From: Methylobacterium sp. WL119
GTDB lineage: Bacteria; Pseudomonadota; Alphaproteobacteria; Rhizobiales; Beijerinckiaceae
Direction: 5' to 3'
Assembly (NCBI RefSeq): GCF_008039875.1
Contig: NZ_VRUU01000038.1
Location: 1-44,199, forward strand
DNA length: 44,199 bases
In this document: piece by piece, positions 16,580-27,100 of the stretch
How the letters are laid out: the number at the start of each line of letters is the position of its first letter
Numbering within the stretch: position 1 is the first letter of the stretch
Translations under genes and position numbers: made by a program
Notes under the pieces: generated by a model
Seen by the model: the letters and a program-made list of their open reading frames with translations, nothing else
What the model was told of the DNA's origin: nothing
The model's database searches: none

Positions 16580-16600
16580 AGAGCCTAGCTGCTAAGCTCT
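16580..16600. terminator. Possible terminator hairpin after the terminase-like gene
   Basis: AGAGCCTAG, CTG, CTAAGCTCT forms a 9-bp stem with one mismatch, 34 bp after the stop. There is no run of T after it, so intrinsic termination is uncertain. Confidence 0.35.
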
Positions 16601-16736
16601 ACTGTGCGTAGAGCCGGCCGAGCCATGCGGTAGCCGCAGGCGGGCGTTCGGCACAGCGGACGACCAGCAATCCCCCCGTGAGGCAGAACAGAACTCGCTG
16701 GCGCGGGTTGTGTCTGAGCTAAATCAGGAGGCGCCA

Positions 16737-16961
16737 ATGTTTGGCTGGTTCAAATCATCCGCACAGCGCGTGCTGGATCAGCCTGTCGTTGAGCAGGATC
16801 AGGGCGACGCGGCAGCCATGCTAGCCGCGGTCGCACTTCCCTTCCCGACGATGCGGCCACTTACTCCGCCTACTGCGCAAAACGAGGATCTCGAACACCT
16901 CATCCACGAGGCTGTGAAGCACGACCTCCGCGAGGCAGGCTACCTCACGCAATCAAGATGA
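16737..16961 (+). CDS. Small hypothetical protein
   Basis: 74 residues. The ATG at 16737 has a perfect AGGAGG at 16726-16731; an upstream in-frame GTG at 16710 is less likely. The N-terminus MFGWFKSS is followed by an acidic helix and a C-terminal helix (EDLEHLIHEAVKHDLREAG). No domain recognised. It occupies the place where the large terminase would be expected. Confidence 0.6.
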   Translation: MFGWFKSSAQRVLDQPVVEQDQGDAAAMLAAVALPFPTMRPLTPPTAQNEDLEHLIHEAVKHDLREAGYLTQSR

Positions 16962-17304
16962 GCCGCACACGCTTCGACCTACTACAGCACGCGCCTCTCG
17001 ACGCTTGCGCGCCGGCGGCGGTCGCGAACGTCGTCAGGCCGCCCCGCACCGAGAGCAGACGATGACAGGCCGATGCGGGCCAGTTCCCGGCATCGCGCCC
17101 GTGACGCCTTAAGTCGGGTGGTCGTGTGAAGGTCGGTGGCGCGGGGAACAGGAACCGTCGCGCCGGCTTATGGCCTGCTCATAGCTTCGGAGAGGTGGCA
17201 GTCCTGCTATAGGGGGCAAAACAGGACCGCCGCAGCGGATCGGGGGGGATCAGCCGGCCGCAGATGCAACGTGGATCAGAATGCGCCGGACAGGTTGCTG
17301 AAGG
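16962..17304. other. No convincing gene
   Basis: 343 bp between two small genes. Short open frames exist on both strands but lack RBS and protein-like composition. No repeat or RNA gene recognised. Confidence 0.5.
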
Positions 17305-17553
17305 ATGAGCGAAGACACGGCGGCGGTGATCCAAGCGCTCGCGACCGAGAACGCGGAGCAGCGCGCGGCGCTCGCCGAGGCGCAGGAACTGCTGATTGAA
17401 GCGGCTATCGATGCCGGCGAGATGCATACGGAGATCGAGGCGCTACGGGCGCAGGGTGCTGCGCTTCAGGCTGACCGAGCTGCTCAGTGTCTGTTCGGCA
17501 ACAAATTGTGTGATCTGACCTTTCGGGAAGAGGTCATCAATCAGACATGGTAG
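17305..17553 (+). CDS. Small coiled-coil hypothetical protein
   Basis: 82 residues. Residues 8-60 are an uninterrupted Ala/Glu-rich helix (AVIQALATENAEQRAALAEA, then LRAQGAALQADRAA), probably a coiled coil, with two Cys and a less regular tail. GAAGG directly abuts the ATG, so the ribosome binding site is too close, which lowers confidence. Function unknown. Confidence 0.45.
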   Translation: MSEDTAAVIQALATENAEQRAALAEAQELLIEAAIDAGEMHTEIEALRAQGAALQADRAAQCLFGNKLCDLTFREEVINQTW

Positions 17554-17708
17554 CGGTCGCCATCTGCACCCTCGATCGTCCGCTCGGGGGGCGGGGTCGT
17601 CGCCAGCACTATGGGATCTCTTCCAACAGCTAGGTCAGGAGGATCGGCGCCAGGAACCTGCGAACATCGTCGCAACCCGTCTTCATTGAACGTAGATAAA
17701 AGGTCGTT

Positions 17709-19775
17709 ATGTTTCTGTCGAGATTTATAAAAATTGCGTTTCAAAAGAAAAAAACTCAAATAATTCCTGGATTCGATCCAGATTACTACGTTCGTGCTTA
17801 TGATGATGTCGCTGAATCCGGTTTGAGCCCGGCCGATCATTACCGCCAGATTGGGCGTGGCGAGCATCGCGACCCGAACGCCCATTTCGACGCCAAGGCC
17901 TACCTTACCGCACACCCGGACGTGGCCGCGGCCGGTTTCGATCCGCTGTCGCATTTCATGGTCCACGGCCTCGCGCAGAATTACGAGGGCTGGCGGCGGG
18001 CGCCCGACGATGACGCGGCGCCGGCCGGGACCGCCCCGACGGCCGCCGCCTACCGGGTGCCCGACGACCTGACCGCGACGGCGTCGGGCCCCGAGACGAT
18101 CCTCGTGGTGGGATCCTGCCTCGTCGAGAACCTCGTGGCCGAGTTCGCCCGCACGCGGCCGGTGCAGGGCGACTTTGTCCTCGCCAACTTCGCAAGCCGG
18201 CTGCCGCAGGCTCCCCCGCGCGGCCTCGATGGCTACGACCTTCAGATCGTGCAGCTGCCGATGCGCGCAATTCTGCCCGACAACAGCTTCGCCCACCTGC
18301 GGTATCACCGACCAGACGAGTATCCCGCCCTGTTCGCGGCGGCAGAGCAGCGCCTCATGATGATGCTTGACGCAGCTATGGCGTGGAACAAGACCTCCGG
18401 CCTGACGACCTTCGTGGTGAACTTCCTGCGGCCGCAGCAGAATCCGCTCGGGCGCCTAACGCCCAAGAACGACCTGCGGAACTTCGCCTACTTCATCGAT
18501 CGTCTCAACGAGCGGCTCGCGGAACTAGTGGCCGGCTACGCCAACAGCTACGTGCTGGACTTCGACGAGATCGCCGCGACGATCGGGCGGATGCACGTCC
18601 AGGACGACCACCTCTGGATGCTGAGCCACAACTCGACGCTTAGCGATTACGACCACGCCCACGATCAGCGGCGCCTGCACCCGCCCGAACCGATCAGCCG
18701 GCGCTCCGACCTCAAGATCGAAGCCTTCTTCGACGCCGTCCAGGCGGAGGTCGCGGCGATGTACCGGGCGATCCGCCAAGCCGACGCGGTCAAGCTGGTG
18801 ATCGTCGATCTCGACGACACGCTCTGGCGCGGGGTGGTCGCGGAGGAGGGCGACCTCTCGCCGACGGTCTACGAGGGCTGGCCCCTGGGGATCATCGAGG
18901 CCCTGTGCTTCCTCAAGCACCGTGGCATCGTCCTGGCCATCGCCAGCAAGAACGACGAGGCCAAGATCCGCGCGATCTGGGATCCGCTGCTCGGCGGGCG
19001 CCTCCAGCTCTCGGATTTCGCCGTGATCCGCATCAACTGGAACCCGAAGGTCGACAACGTCGCCGACATCCTGGAGCAGGTGAACGTCCTGCCCAGCAGC
19101 GTCGTGTTCATCGACGACAACCCAGTGGAGCGCGCGGCCGTGTCTGCGGCGTTTCCCGGTCTCCGGACGCTGGGCGCCGACCTCTACGGGATCCGCAGGG
19201 CGCTGCTGTGGTCGTCCGAGACGCAGGGCCCTCCGATCACCGACGAATCCGGCCGCCGCACGGAGATGATCCAGGCCCAGGTGGTGCGGGAGCAGTCGCG
19301 CAAGGTCCTGTCCCGTGAGGCGTTCCTCGCCACCCTCGCCATCCGAATCGTGCCGGTGACGATTACGGATGCGGAGCACGGGCGCTTCCGCCGCGCCTTC
19401 GAGCTGATCAACAAGACCAACCAGTTCAACACCACCGGCCAGCGCTGGACGTTGGAGGGAATGCAGGCGGGCTTCCGGCAGGGATTGCGGCTCCACGCCT
19501 TCGAGGTCGCCGACACGTTCACGGATTACGGGCTCGTCGGCGTCGTCGTGCGCGAGGGCGACGCGCTCGTCCAATGCGTGATGAGCTGCCGAGTCATCGG
19601 CCTCGACGTTGAAGCGGCGATGCTGGCACATGCGGCGGCTGAGGCCGCAGGCGAAGGGCATGCGCGCCTCTCGGCCGTCTACATTCCGACCGGTCGGAAC
19701 GACCTCTGCGCCGGCCTCTACCGCGACGCCGGGTTTCGCGAGGCCGGCGACCGCTGGGTTCGCGACCTCTCCTGA
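17709..19775 (+). CDS. FkbH-like HAD-IIIC phosphatase with fused N- and C-terminal domains
   Basis: 688 residues. Residues 18-95 hold two tandem segments of the FDPDYYVRAYDDVAESGLSP type, each followed by a Tyr/His-containing helix (HYRQIGRGEHRDPN, then HFMVHGL); such repeats occur in surface-polysaccharide glycosyltransferases. Residues 128-345 form an SGNH-like region (ILVVGSCLVENL, then NDLRNFAYFIDRLN). Residues about 360-500 are the HAD-IIIC/FkbH core with DLDDTLW and later FIDDNPVER. The C-terminal ~160 residues resemble an acetyltransferase-like domain. FkbH proteins load acyl or glyceryl units onto carrier proteins in polyketide or surface-glycan synthesis. No carrier protein gene is adjacent. 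The first ~100 bases are AT-rich, and AAAGG precedes the ATG. Confidence 0.82.
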   Translation: MFLSRFIKIAFQKKKTQIIPGFDPDYYVRAYDDVAESGLSPADHYRQIGRGEHRDPNAHFDAKAYLTAHPDVAAAGFDPLSHFMVHGLAQNYEGWRRAPDDDAAPAGTAPTAAAYRVPDDLTATASGPETILVVGSCLVENLVAEFARTRPVQGDFVLANFASRLPQAPPRGLDGYDLQIVQLPMRAILPDNSFAHLRYHRPDEYPALFAAAEQRLMMMLDAAMAWNKTSGLTTFVVNFLRPQQNPLGRLTPKNDLRNFAYFIDRLNERLAELVAGYANSYVLDFDEIAATIGRMHVQDDHLWMLSHNSTLSDYDHAHDQRRLHPPEPISRRSDLKIEAFFDAVQAEVAAMYRAIRQADAVKLVIVDLDDTLWRGVVAEEGDLSPTVYEGWPLGIIEALCFLKHRGIVLAIASKNDEAKIRAIWDPLLGGRLQLSDFAVIRINWNPKVDNVADILEQVNVLPSSVVFIDDNPVERAAVSAAFPGLRTLGADLYGIRRALLWSSETQGPPITDESGRRTEMIQAQVVREQSRKVLSREAFLATLAIRIVPVTITDAEHGRFRRAFELINKTNQFNTTGQRWTLEGMQAGFRQGLRLHAFEVADTFTDYGLVGVVVREGDALVQCVMSCRVIGLDVEAAMLAHAAAEAAGEGHARLSAVYIPTGRNDLCAGLYRDAGFREAGDRWVRDLS

Positions 19776-20453
19776 TGCGATGTTACGTGGGCGTATTGTC
19801 CTCATAGCTCGGCTAGAGAGACAATCTACGAGGGTTCTCGTGTGGTCAGACGCGTTGATATTGGTAGGGGCAACAGACACCTACACATCAGCCATTTAGA
19901 AGAACATCGCCCGCAACCGCCTACGCCTTTGCTATAACCTCAGGTACGGCCATGGGCAGCCCCATAGAAGACCGCTGACCGGTAGACCTACAATATCTAC
20001 AGCCTGCTCACAGCTGAAGGTTCCGCGGCGCGCAAAAGGCGTGCGGTAAGTTGCCAGGCGCAGCAGGAACGCCAGTAAGTGAAACGACCGTTTTCCCGTC
20101 ATTCTGACGAGTGCTCGGATCTGACACGCAAAAGCGGCGCAAGACCGTCGGGAAAACGTGTCGGCAAATCTATGGTCGGGGAATGGGTCTTTCGAACCCC
20201 GACAGTCGCCCTACGCCTGACCCCGGCACTCCCGCGCGTTCTGGGACTGTGTGAGCAGGTTGGCCGCACGTTGCATGGCGTGACCGGGGGCGTCGTGACA
20301 TCGCCAGACGGACATGACCGGACCGCTCCACGTGCTGAAGCCGCCTACGCACGGCAAGGGGCGGTAGGAGCGCGGTAGGTACGGCAGCGTCACGGCAAGA
20401 AGCACGGTAGCAGCAGAGGTATCACACCACAGGCACTGACGACGGGCAAGGTT
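19776..20453. other. Long gene-free region
   Basis: 678 bp between the FkbH-like gene and the phage ejection cluster, whose genes end here from the right. No open frame with a credible start and composition is seen. It contains the 10-bp inverted repeat at 20089-20158 and, from about 20340 to 20410, several imperfect copies of CGGTAG and CGGCA in tandem. Probably a junction between two genome modules. Confidence 0.55.
20089..20158. repeat. Perfect 10-bp inverted repeat
   Basis: CGTTTTCCCG at 20089-20098 and CGGGAAAACG at 20149-20158, 50 bp apart. Similar flanking bases (GACCG) lie next to both arms. Could be recombination or regulatory sites, or the remains of a small mobile element; no further evidence. 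Confidence 0.45.
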
Positions 20454-21197
20454 CTAGTGCCCCGTGCCCGCCCGGTCCGTCGCCTTCTGCCGGGCGACCC
20501 GCTGCTGCCGGCGGTGCACGTCGAGCCCGCCTGGCTGCTGGATCAGGCGTTGCGTCGCCTCCTCGTCCTGCTGTCGGCGGCGCAGCTCGTCGTCGACCAT
20601 GCGCCCCATCAGGTCCGGCCGGCCGGTGATACCCCAGCGCTCCTTCGAGACGAGATCGCGCGCGGCCACGTCGTGACGCACGAGGACCGTCGGCGCCTCG
20701 CGAGTGCCTGGCTGATGGAAGGCCACGTTTTGGAATCTGCTGGCGAGGCTGACCTTCGCGAAGCGGCAGGGGGCGGAAATAGACGCAGGGCTGCGACCGA
20801 AGCCAACGCTCACCCACTCGTCGGGCATGTTCGGGACACCCTCGGGGCACAGAACGGTGCGGTCCGGGTAGAACGCGCAGTCATCGAATTCCGCGAGGCT
20901 GAAGCCTCGAAGCTCCTCGTAGTCGACGCATCGATCGGTGATCGCCACGTTCGCGAACGGCACCAGCGGGACCAGGAAGGCGAGCGCGTGCGCGCGGATC
21001 GCACCCTCGACCAGCCCCCGCTCCCGATCCCAGCCGCTGGTCTGGCGGTTCCAGGCGTGCGCGACGTAGGCGCCGATCTTGTCCCGGTGCACGACGACGT
21101 GCCGCGTCACGGGCGTGGTCGGCCGCTCGATCTCATTCATCGAGACCAGGCCTGCGGCCTCGTGCTTGCCGGGCTGGTGGATCTGCTGCTCACTCAT
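20454..21197 (-). CDS. Phage-cluster hypothetical protein
   Basis: 247 residues from the ATG at 21197, which lies 8 bp inside the end of the giant gene (ATGAGTGAGC context), so it is translated after it. No family was recognised. The middle contains Tyr/Trp/Cys-rich segments (RCVDYEELRGFSLAEFDDCAF) and a helical C-terminus rich in Arg and Gln (DDELRRRQQDEEATQRL). A virion or ejection-associated role is inferred only from its place at the end of the ejection-protein transcript. Confidence 0.7.
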   Translation of the reverse strand: MSEQQIHQPGKHEAAGLVSMNEIERPTTPVTRHVVVHRDKIGAYVAHAWNRQTSGWDRERGLVEGAIRAHALAFLVPLVPFANVAITDRCVDYEELRGFSLAEFDDCAFYPDRTVLCPEGVPNMPDEWVSVGFGRSPASISAPCRFAKVSLASRFQNVAFHQPGTREAPTVLVRHDVAARDLVSKERWGITGRPDLMGRMVDDELRRRQQDEEATQRLIQQPGGLDVHRRQQRVARQKATDRAGTGH

Positions 21198-24100
21198 CGG
21201 ACATGGCCCTCTTCCGCTCTCGATTTCCACTCTTCGGCTGCCGTGGCAGCAGGTCCGAGAGGTCTGCGTTCTCGCCATCCTTCAGCAGCCGGGCCTTCGC
21301 CTCCGGCCACCGTTCCGCGACCACAGCCGGATCGTAGAGCCGCTTCGCCGCCAGCCGGCCGCGCAGCTCGCGCGCGACGTCGGGGGACAGGATCTTGATC
21401 CGGTCCAGGAACTCGGCCGGGTCCTTCACCGGGACGCCCTGCATGCCGTCGGCACCGAACGCGATCAGGGCGTTGCGCGCCGTCACCATAGCGTAGGCGT
21501 CGAGCGCGTTGCGGAGCTTTTCCCCCGTCGGCCCGTCCACCTCGATCGGCTTCGCGTCGCGCCGCGACAGGGTCAGGCTCGACCGGTCCAGGTCGCCCTC
21601 GGGGATCAGGTTCCGGTCGCCGATCGCGCGCGAGACGCCGGCGATGACCGCGTTGTAGGCCCGGGCCAGCACCAGGGGGTGCAGGAGCTTGTCGCTAGCG
21701 TCGAAGCCCTGCTTCTGCAGGGTTGCGTAGGCGCGCTCGTTCGCCGGCAGGCCGCGCAGGTAGCTCTCGGCACCGGTGCGATCGCCGGTGGCGATCTTCT
21801 GGCCGTAGGCGGTGGCCGCCTGCTCGAGCGTGCCGGCCTTCTGCCCGACGAGGCCGTAGAACCGGGTCGTCGCCTCGGCCCCGACCGAGAGGTTCTGGAC
21901 GAGCTCGCGCGCGAGCGGCAGGTCCCAGATCGTCTTCGCCTTCCCGCCGGGCTTGTCCTGCATCCAGTGGATCAGGCTGTCGGCGTTGCGCAGGAAGTCG
22001 ATCGCCGTCCCGCCGCCGAGGTTCTTGGCCGCGTAATCGACCTTCATCGGCGACCAGCCGGTCACCTGCCCGATGCCCTTGGCGATCTCCGACGTGTAGC
22101 GGGTGTACTGCTCCGAGGGCGGCAAAGCCTGGAGCGACGGCGGCACGATCGGCCGGTCGCGGAAGGCGTCGTAGTTCGCGCGTGCCCCGTAGAACGTGTC
22201 GATGAACGGGTTGCTATACGGCAGGTGGTGCGCCTCGGCGAGGGCGTTCCCGAGCTTGGCGGCGATCGTCGGGTCGCTGCGCATCATGTACTCGACCCCA
22301 TACTCGAACAGGTCGGAGACGTTGCGCACCAAGCCGAACGGCTTCGGGAACGACAACCAGTTCCCGTCCGGTCCGATCTTGGTCAGGTTGTAGCCGCGGT
22401 CCCGGCGCCACGCGGCAGCCCCGAACCACTCCGGATCCTCGCTGTTCAGGTAGGCGACACCGCCGCCGAAGATCATGCCCCAGGCCATGGTCTTCACCCA
22501 CGCGGCGCGCGAGTCCTTCAAGCTGTCGGCCTCGATCCGCGACAGCTCCTCGCCGCGGGCCCGCTTCCCTTCCAGGCGCACCATGTCGCCGATGAGTGCT
22601 CGCGCCTCCTTGTCGGTGCCCTGCGCCGACGCGTTCAGGAACGGCACCCACCGGGAGACGGTCGCCATGTGCGAGCCGACCTTGCGGAAATCGATGTAGT
22701 CGTTCGCCTTGAAGGTCGCGTAGAGCGACGCGTTGTAGGCGTCGAAGCCGAGATCCTTGGCCTGCTTCACGTAGCTCTGGAACTGGCCGGCCCGCGTCGC
22801 CGCTTCCGACAGCTCGGCAGCCTTCGCGCCGGCCCCGAGCAGACGGCTGACGACGTTCTTCTCGCGGAACATCCGCTGCGCGCCGCCGCGGGCCAGGGCG
22901 CTGCCCTCGACCGCCTCATGGATCACGCCGCCGGCGAAGCCGCCGAAGCTCAGGTACTTCTCGAAGTCGCCACCGCCGCGGACCACATCGAAGCCGCCCT
23001 GCAAGGCGGTGATGAACGGGATGTAGCCCCTGGCTCCGGTCGCAACCGAGGTGCCCTGATCGCGGGTGAAGTTCCGGTAGATGAACCCGAGGCTCTTGGT
23101 GACGCCCTGCCGCAGCACCGCGCCGCTGATCTGCAGCACCGAGAGGAAGATGTTGCGCTCCGGCGTCGTCATGGCGTTCAGGGCCGTGTGCAGCTCCCGC
23201 CCGAAGGCGTCGTCCGCGAGGCGCAGCGCTCGGCGCTCGCCGTTCACGTAGTAGAACGTGATCGGCTCCTGCCCGGGTCGGATCGGCTCCTGCCGGAAGA
23301 CGTGTGCGAAAACGTCGTCGCCCAGCATGCCCTCGGCCTGATGGATCAGGGCGCCGAGGTCGAGGCTGTCGACGTTGGCGCGGCTGCCGGCGGCGCGGAG
23401 CGCGTCGACCACATCGATCCGGACGGACGAGAGCTTGTTGGCCGGAATCGGCTCGGCGATGAAGCCGGAGCCGGGGCCGGCGATCTCCGCAAGCCGGGCG
23501 AGCGCCGCCTTCGTGTCGTTCAGGGCCGCGGCCTGCTCCAGGTCGTAGACCTTCTTCACGGTGCTATCGAGCGGGTTCAGGACCGAGCGCTGCGAGCCGC
23601 GGAAGGTCTTCATCATCGACGCCCCGTCGCGCCGGGCGCCGCCACCCGTCAGGGCGCTGGTGCCAAGGTCTTCCATGTCGCGCAGCTTGGGCGCGTAGTC
23701 CTTCCGCGCCAGCGAGGCGTCGAGGTACTCCTTCGTGAACAGCCCCTTGTCGTAGTGGCGCTGCAACAGGTTGGTGTTGAACTCGTAGAACTTCTCCGCG
23801 CCATCGGCGAAGGTCGGGAACTTGGCGTCGAACTCCTGCACCGCCCGGGCGTAGTCGCCGGCCGAGAGCTTGCCTGGCGGGTTGGGGATCTCGCCGGCGG
23901 CAAAGCGCTCGTAGTCCGCGACCATGCTGCGGGCCGTCAGGTAGGCACCGAAATCGTGCCACTGCCCCGAGGTGTAGCGCTTGCCGATCGCCGCCTCGAT
24001 CGCATCCCGGAACGATGCGCCGGTCGCCGTATCGCTGCGAGCGCCCCGCACCCCGTGCTCGAGCATGGACTGCGCGGTCACGTTGGCGCCGGATCCGACG

Positions 24101-27100
24101 CGCGCCAGGATGTAGGCGTGATCCTGCGGAAGCAGGTCGAGGGTCTTGCCGGTGTTCTCGCGGAAGACCCGGCCGAGCGCGTCCATCGCCCGATTGAGCG
24201 GATGGTGCGGCGAGAGCAGGCGGGTGTAGAGCGCGTCCCGCCAGGCATAGTAGACCCCGCCGCGCGGGTCGGTCGCTGCGGCCCCGAGGAAGTCCGCCCC
24301 GAACACGTCGAGGATGCGGGCGAACAGCCCATCGGGCTTGGGCGTGATGACGTCCGATCCGACCACGGCGCCGCTGTCGGCCCGGTGGATGACGTCCAGA
24401 TCGGCACGCAGCCGGTCGAGCGCCGCGGCCTGTACCGGCAGCCCCTCGCGCAACGTGCGCTCCAGGTCGGCCGTCGCGTTGGGATAGGTCCGCTCGGCAT
24501 AGGCCCGGTTCGTGGCGTAGAGCCGGAACAGTTCGGCGAAGGCCTCGGCGTCGCCGGTCTCCCCCGTGCCAGCGCCGAGCGGCGCCAGCTCGCCGCGGTT
24601 GCCGATGACAACAGGATCGACCACCGCGCGGGTCTGCGGGCTCTGCTGCAGGCTGTGCCCGATCTCGTGGATGGTGGTGTCGAGATCGGCGAGCGAGCGC
24701 ACCCGGGCGACGCCGGTACTCGTGCTGAACTGCCCGCGGGCGCCGGCCTGGACGCGACCGGTGCGCAGGATCGTCTCGAAGTCGGCGGCGAAGCGGGTGC
24801 CCAAGGCCTCCAGGCGTTCCGGCCGGGCGTCGCCCTCGATCGGGGCGGTGCCCTGATCTTCGACCGGGCGGCCCTGGCGGATCTGATCCGGCTCCTCGAT
24901 GCCCTTGGCCGGCGCGCGCCTCCGGAACAGCAACTCGCCGACCTCCTCGGCCTCGGCGCGCACATACCGCTCGGTCGCCTCCTGCACCTGCCGGACACCG
25001 GCATGATCGAGGGTGACGCCGCGGTCCGTGACCTTCGCCACGCCGCGCTCGCGAAGGGCAGCGAGGGTCAGATCGAGGTCGGCCGTGGACTGGCCCGGCA
25101 CCGCGGCGCGCAACTCGTCGAGGGGGATCGTGCGTTCGGCCGGCGCACCATGCAGACGGGTCGCCGCCTCGACGAGGCTGGTTTCGGGGCTGGTCAGCAG
25201 GCCCGGTGCGGATGGAGGATCGATGCCCCGCGCCACCAGCGTCTGCTCAAGATCCGCGACCGGCCCGACGCGGCGAGCCGGGATCGAGATGTCGACCTGC
25301 TCGCCCGTGCCGAGCAATCCATGCTTGCCGCCTCGGCGCGCACCGCTCGTTCGCTCACCGGTCAGGCGCTTCACGCCCGGGTTCTCGGCGAGGAACTGCT
25401 GCATGATCTGCGACATCGCCCGCGGCCCGAAGACCCCGCGCGACAGGTCGATGTTGCCGCCGCCGAGATGGGTAAAGATGTCCCGGACGTCGGCTCTCTC
25501 GCCATCCACCCGGACATTCGTGTAGCCGACCGGCTCGCCGTCTCGGAGGATGCGGTAAACGCGATCGTCTACCTTGCCCGGCTTCACCATGCCGAGCTCG
25601 TCGTGATCCGCGGGCGCAAGGGTGAATTTCGGCGCCGGCTCGCGCGTCACCCGCCCGGCCTCGCTCCCCTGCCAGCGCCCGTCGAGGAACGCCTTCACCT
25701 CGGCGTCGAGCGGCGTGTGACCGGCGACCTTGGCGTAGATCTTCCGCCAGGCGTCGGCGACGCCCGAGAAGAACCGCTCGACCACGCCGACTGGCTTCGC
25801 GTCCTGGGTCACCCAGCGCGACACCTGCTCGGCGAACCACTCCTCGAAGCTGTGCTGATAGCCGGCGGCCGCGGAGCCGGCCGGGATCGGCTCATCGCCC
25901 GTGCGCCGGTACTTGATCCGCTTCGGCTGCCCGGCGTCGCCGAGCTTGCGCGTCGCGGTGACCGGGCGAAGCTGGTTCAGGCTGGTGGTGCCGGCATCGC
26001 GGGCGGTCGCCGCCCGGAATGCGGCCTGGATCGCGTCCTGCGTCTGGGCCGGCGCGGCGTCGTACAGCCGGAACTGGACCTCGTGGCCGAACTCGTGGAC
26101 CGCGTTGTTCAGCGCGTGGTGCTCAGACATACCCTCGGCGAGGAGGATGTTGCCCTGCCGGTCGTTCATGCCGAACAGCGGCGCATCGTCGAACTTCGGC
26201 TTGGCGACGCTGACGCGGGGCGGCTCCATGTCGAAGCCGCGGGCGAGCTCGTCGAGCGTGCTCTGGACCTTCGGAGCCCAGGCCGGAGCGTCGGGTGCGG
26301 CTGCAGGGCGGATGTTGTCCCATTCGGCGCGGGTCCGAGCCTTGAAGGGAGGCGGCTCGGTGCGGGCGATCGGCGGCGCCGGTACGGGCTCGTCGCGGAT
26401 CACTACGGGCGCATCCACCGCGGCGGCTTCCACGCCGCCCTCCCCCGCTGCGGGGGGAGAGACACCGCCCGTTCCCTCGGCCCGCCCGTCCGCCTGCTCG
26501 CGGGACACGGGCGCAGCTGGGTCCGACTCGGCCGTGGGCATCCCTCGCGCCGGCTCCGCGGCGCGCAGTGCGGCCTCTGCCGGGGCAATGCGATCCAGAC
26601 TGCCCGCCACTGCCTCCGACTGCTCGCGAGGTACATCGCTGGCTCCTGGCAGGGCCTCGCGCGGCAGGTCGATCCCGAGTGCGTCCCGCTGCGCTCGGCG
26701 GCTCCGCACGAACTCTGCAACGCCGCCGGCGGCCTTGCCGATCGCCTGGCCGGCGGCGTGCACTCCGGCGCCGAGCATTGCGCCGGCGACCGGGGCCAAT
26801 ACGGCTTCCAGCGGCTCGAAATGCTCCTGGTCGCCCGACGTGGTTCGGATGCCCTGCACCGCGAGGTCGGTGGCGCCGGCCCGGATACCCATGGTCGCGG
26901 CGGCCTGCGCCGTCGCCCCGAAACCACGCGCACCGAGTGCACGGGCCGCGACGCCGCCGCCGAAGCCGAGCAGGTTGGACGGAGCCGCCACCTGTCCGAG
27001 AATGGAGCCGGCCACGCTCCGCGGCGTGATATTGGTCGGCGCGGTGTCGTAGAGGATCTGCTGCAGCACCATATCCCGGGCAGCAGCGCGGGCGGCTTCG

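Noticed and set aside
18525..19880. Minus-strand open frame of 451 codons opposite the FkbH-like gene
   Set aside because: Antisense shadow of conserved HAD-IIIC sequence; no motif or RBS.
20165..20205. tRNA-like TTCGAA next to a CCCCGAC stretch
   Set aside because: The stem bases around the loop do not pair as a T-arm and no acceptor or anticodon arm can be built.
20340..20410. CRISPR-like short repeats (CGGTAG/CGGCA)
   Set aside because: Repeats are 5-6 bp, irregular in spacing, and have no spacers of constant length; no cas genes are present.
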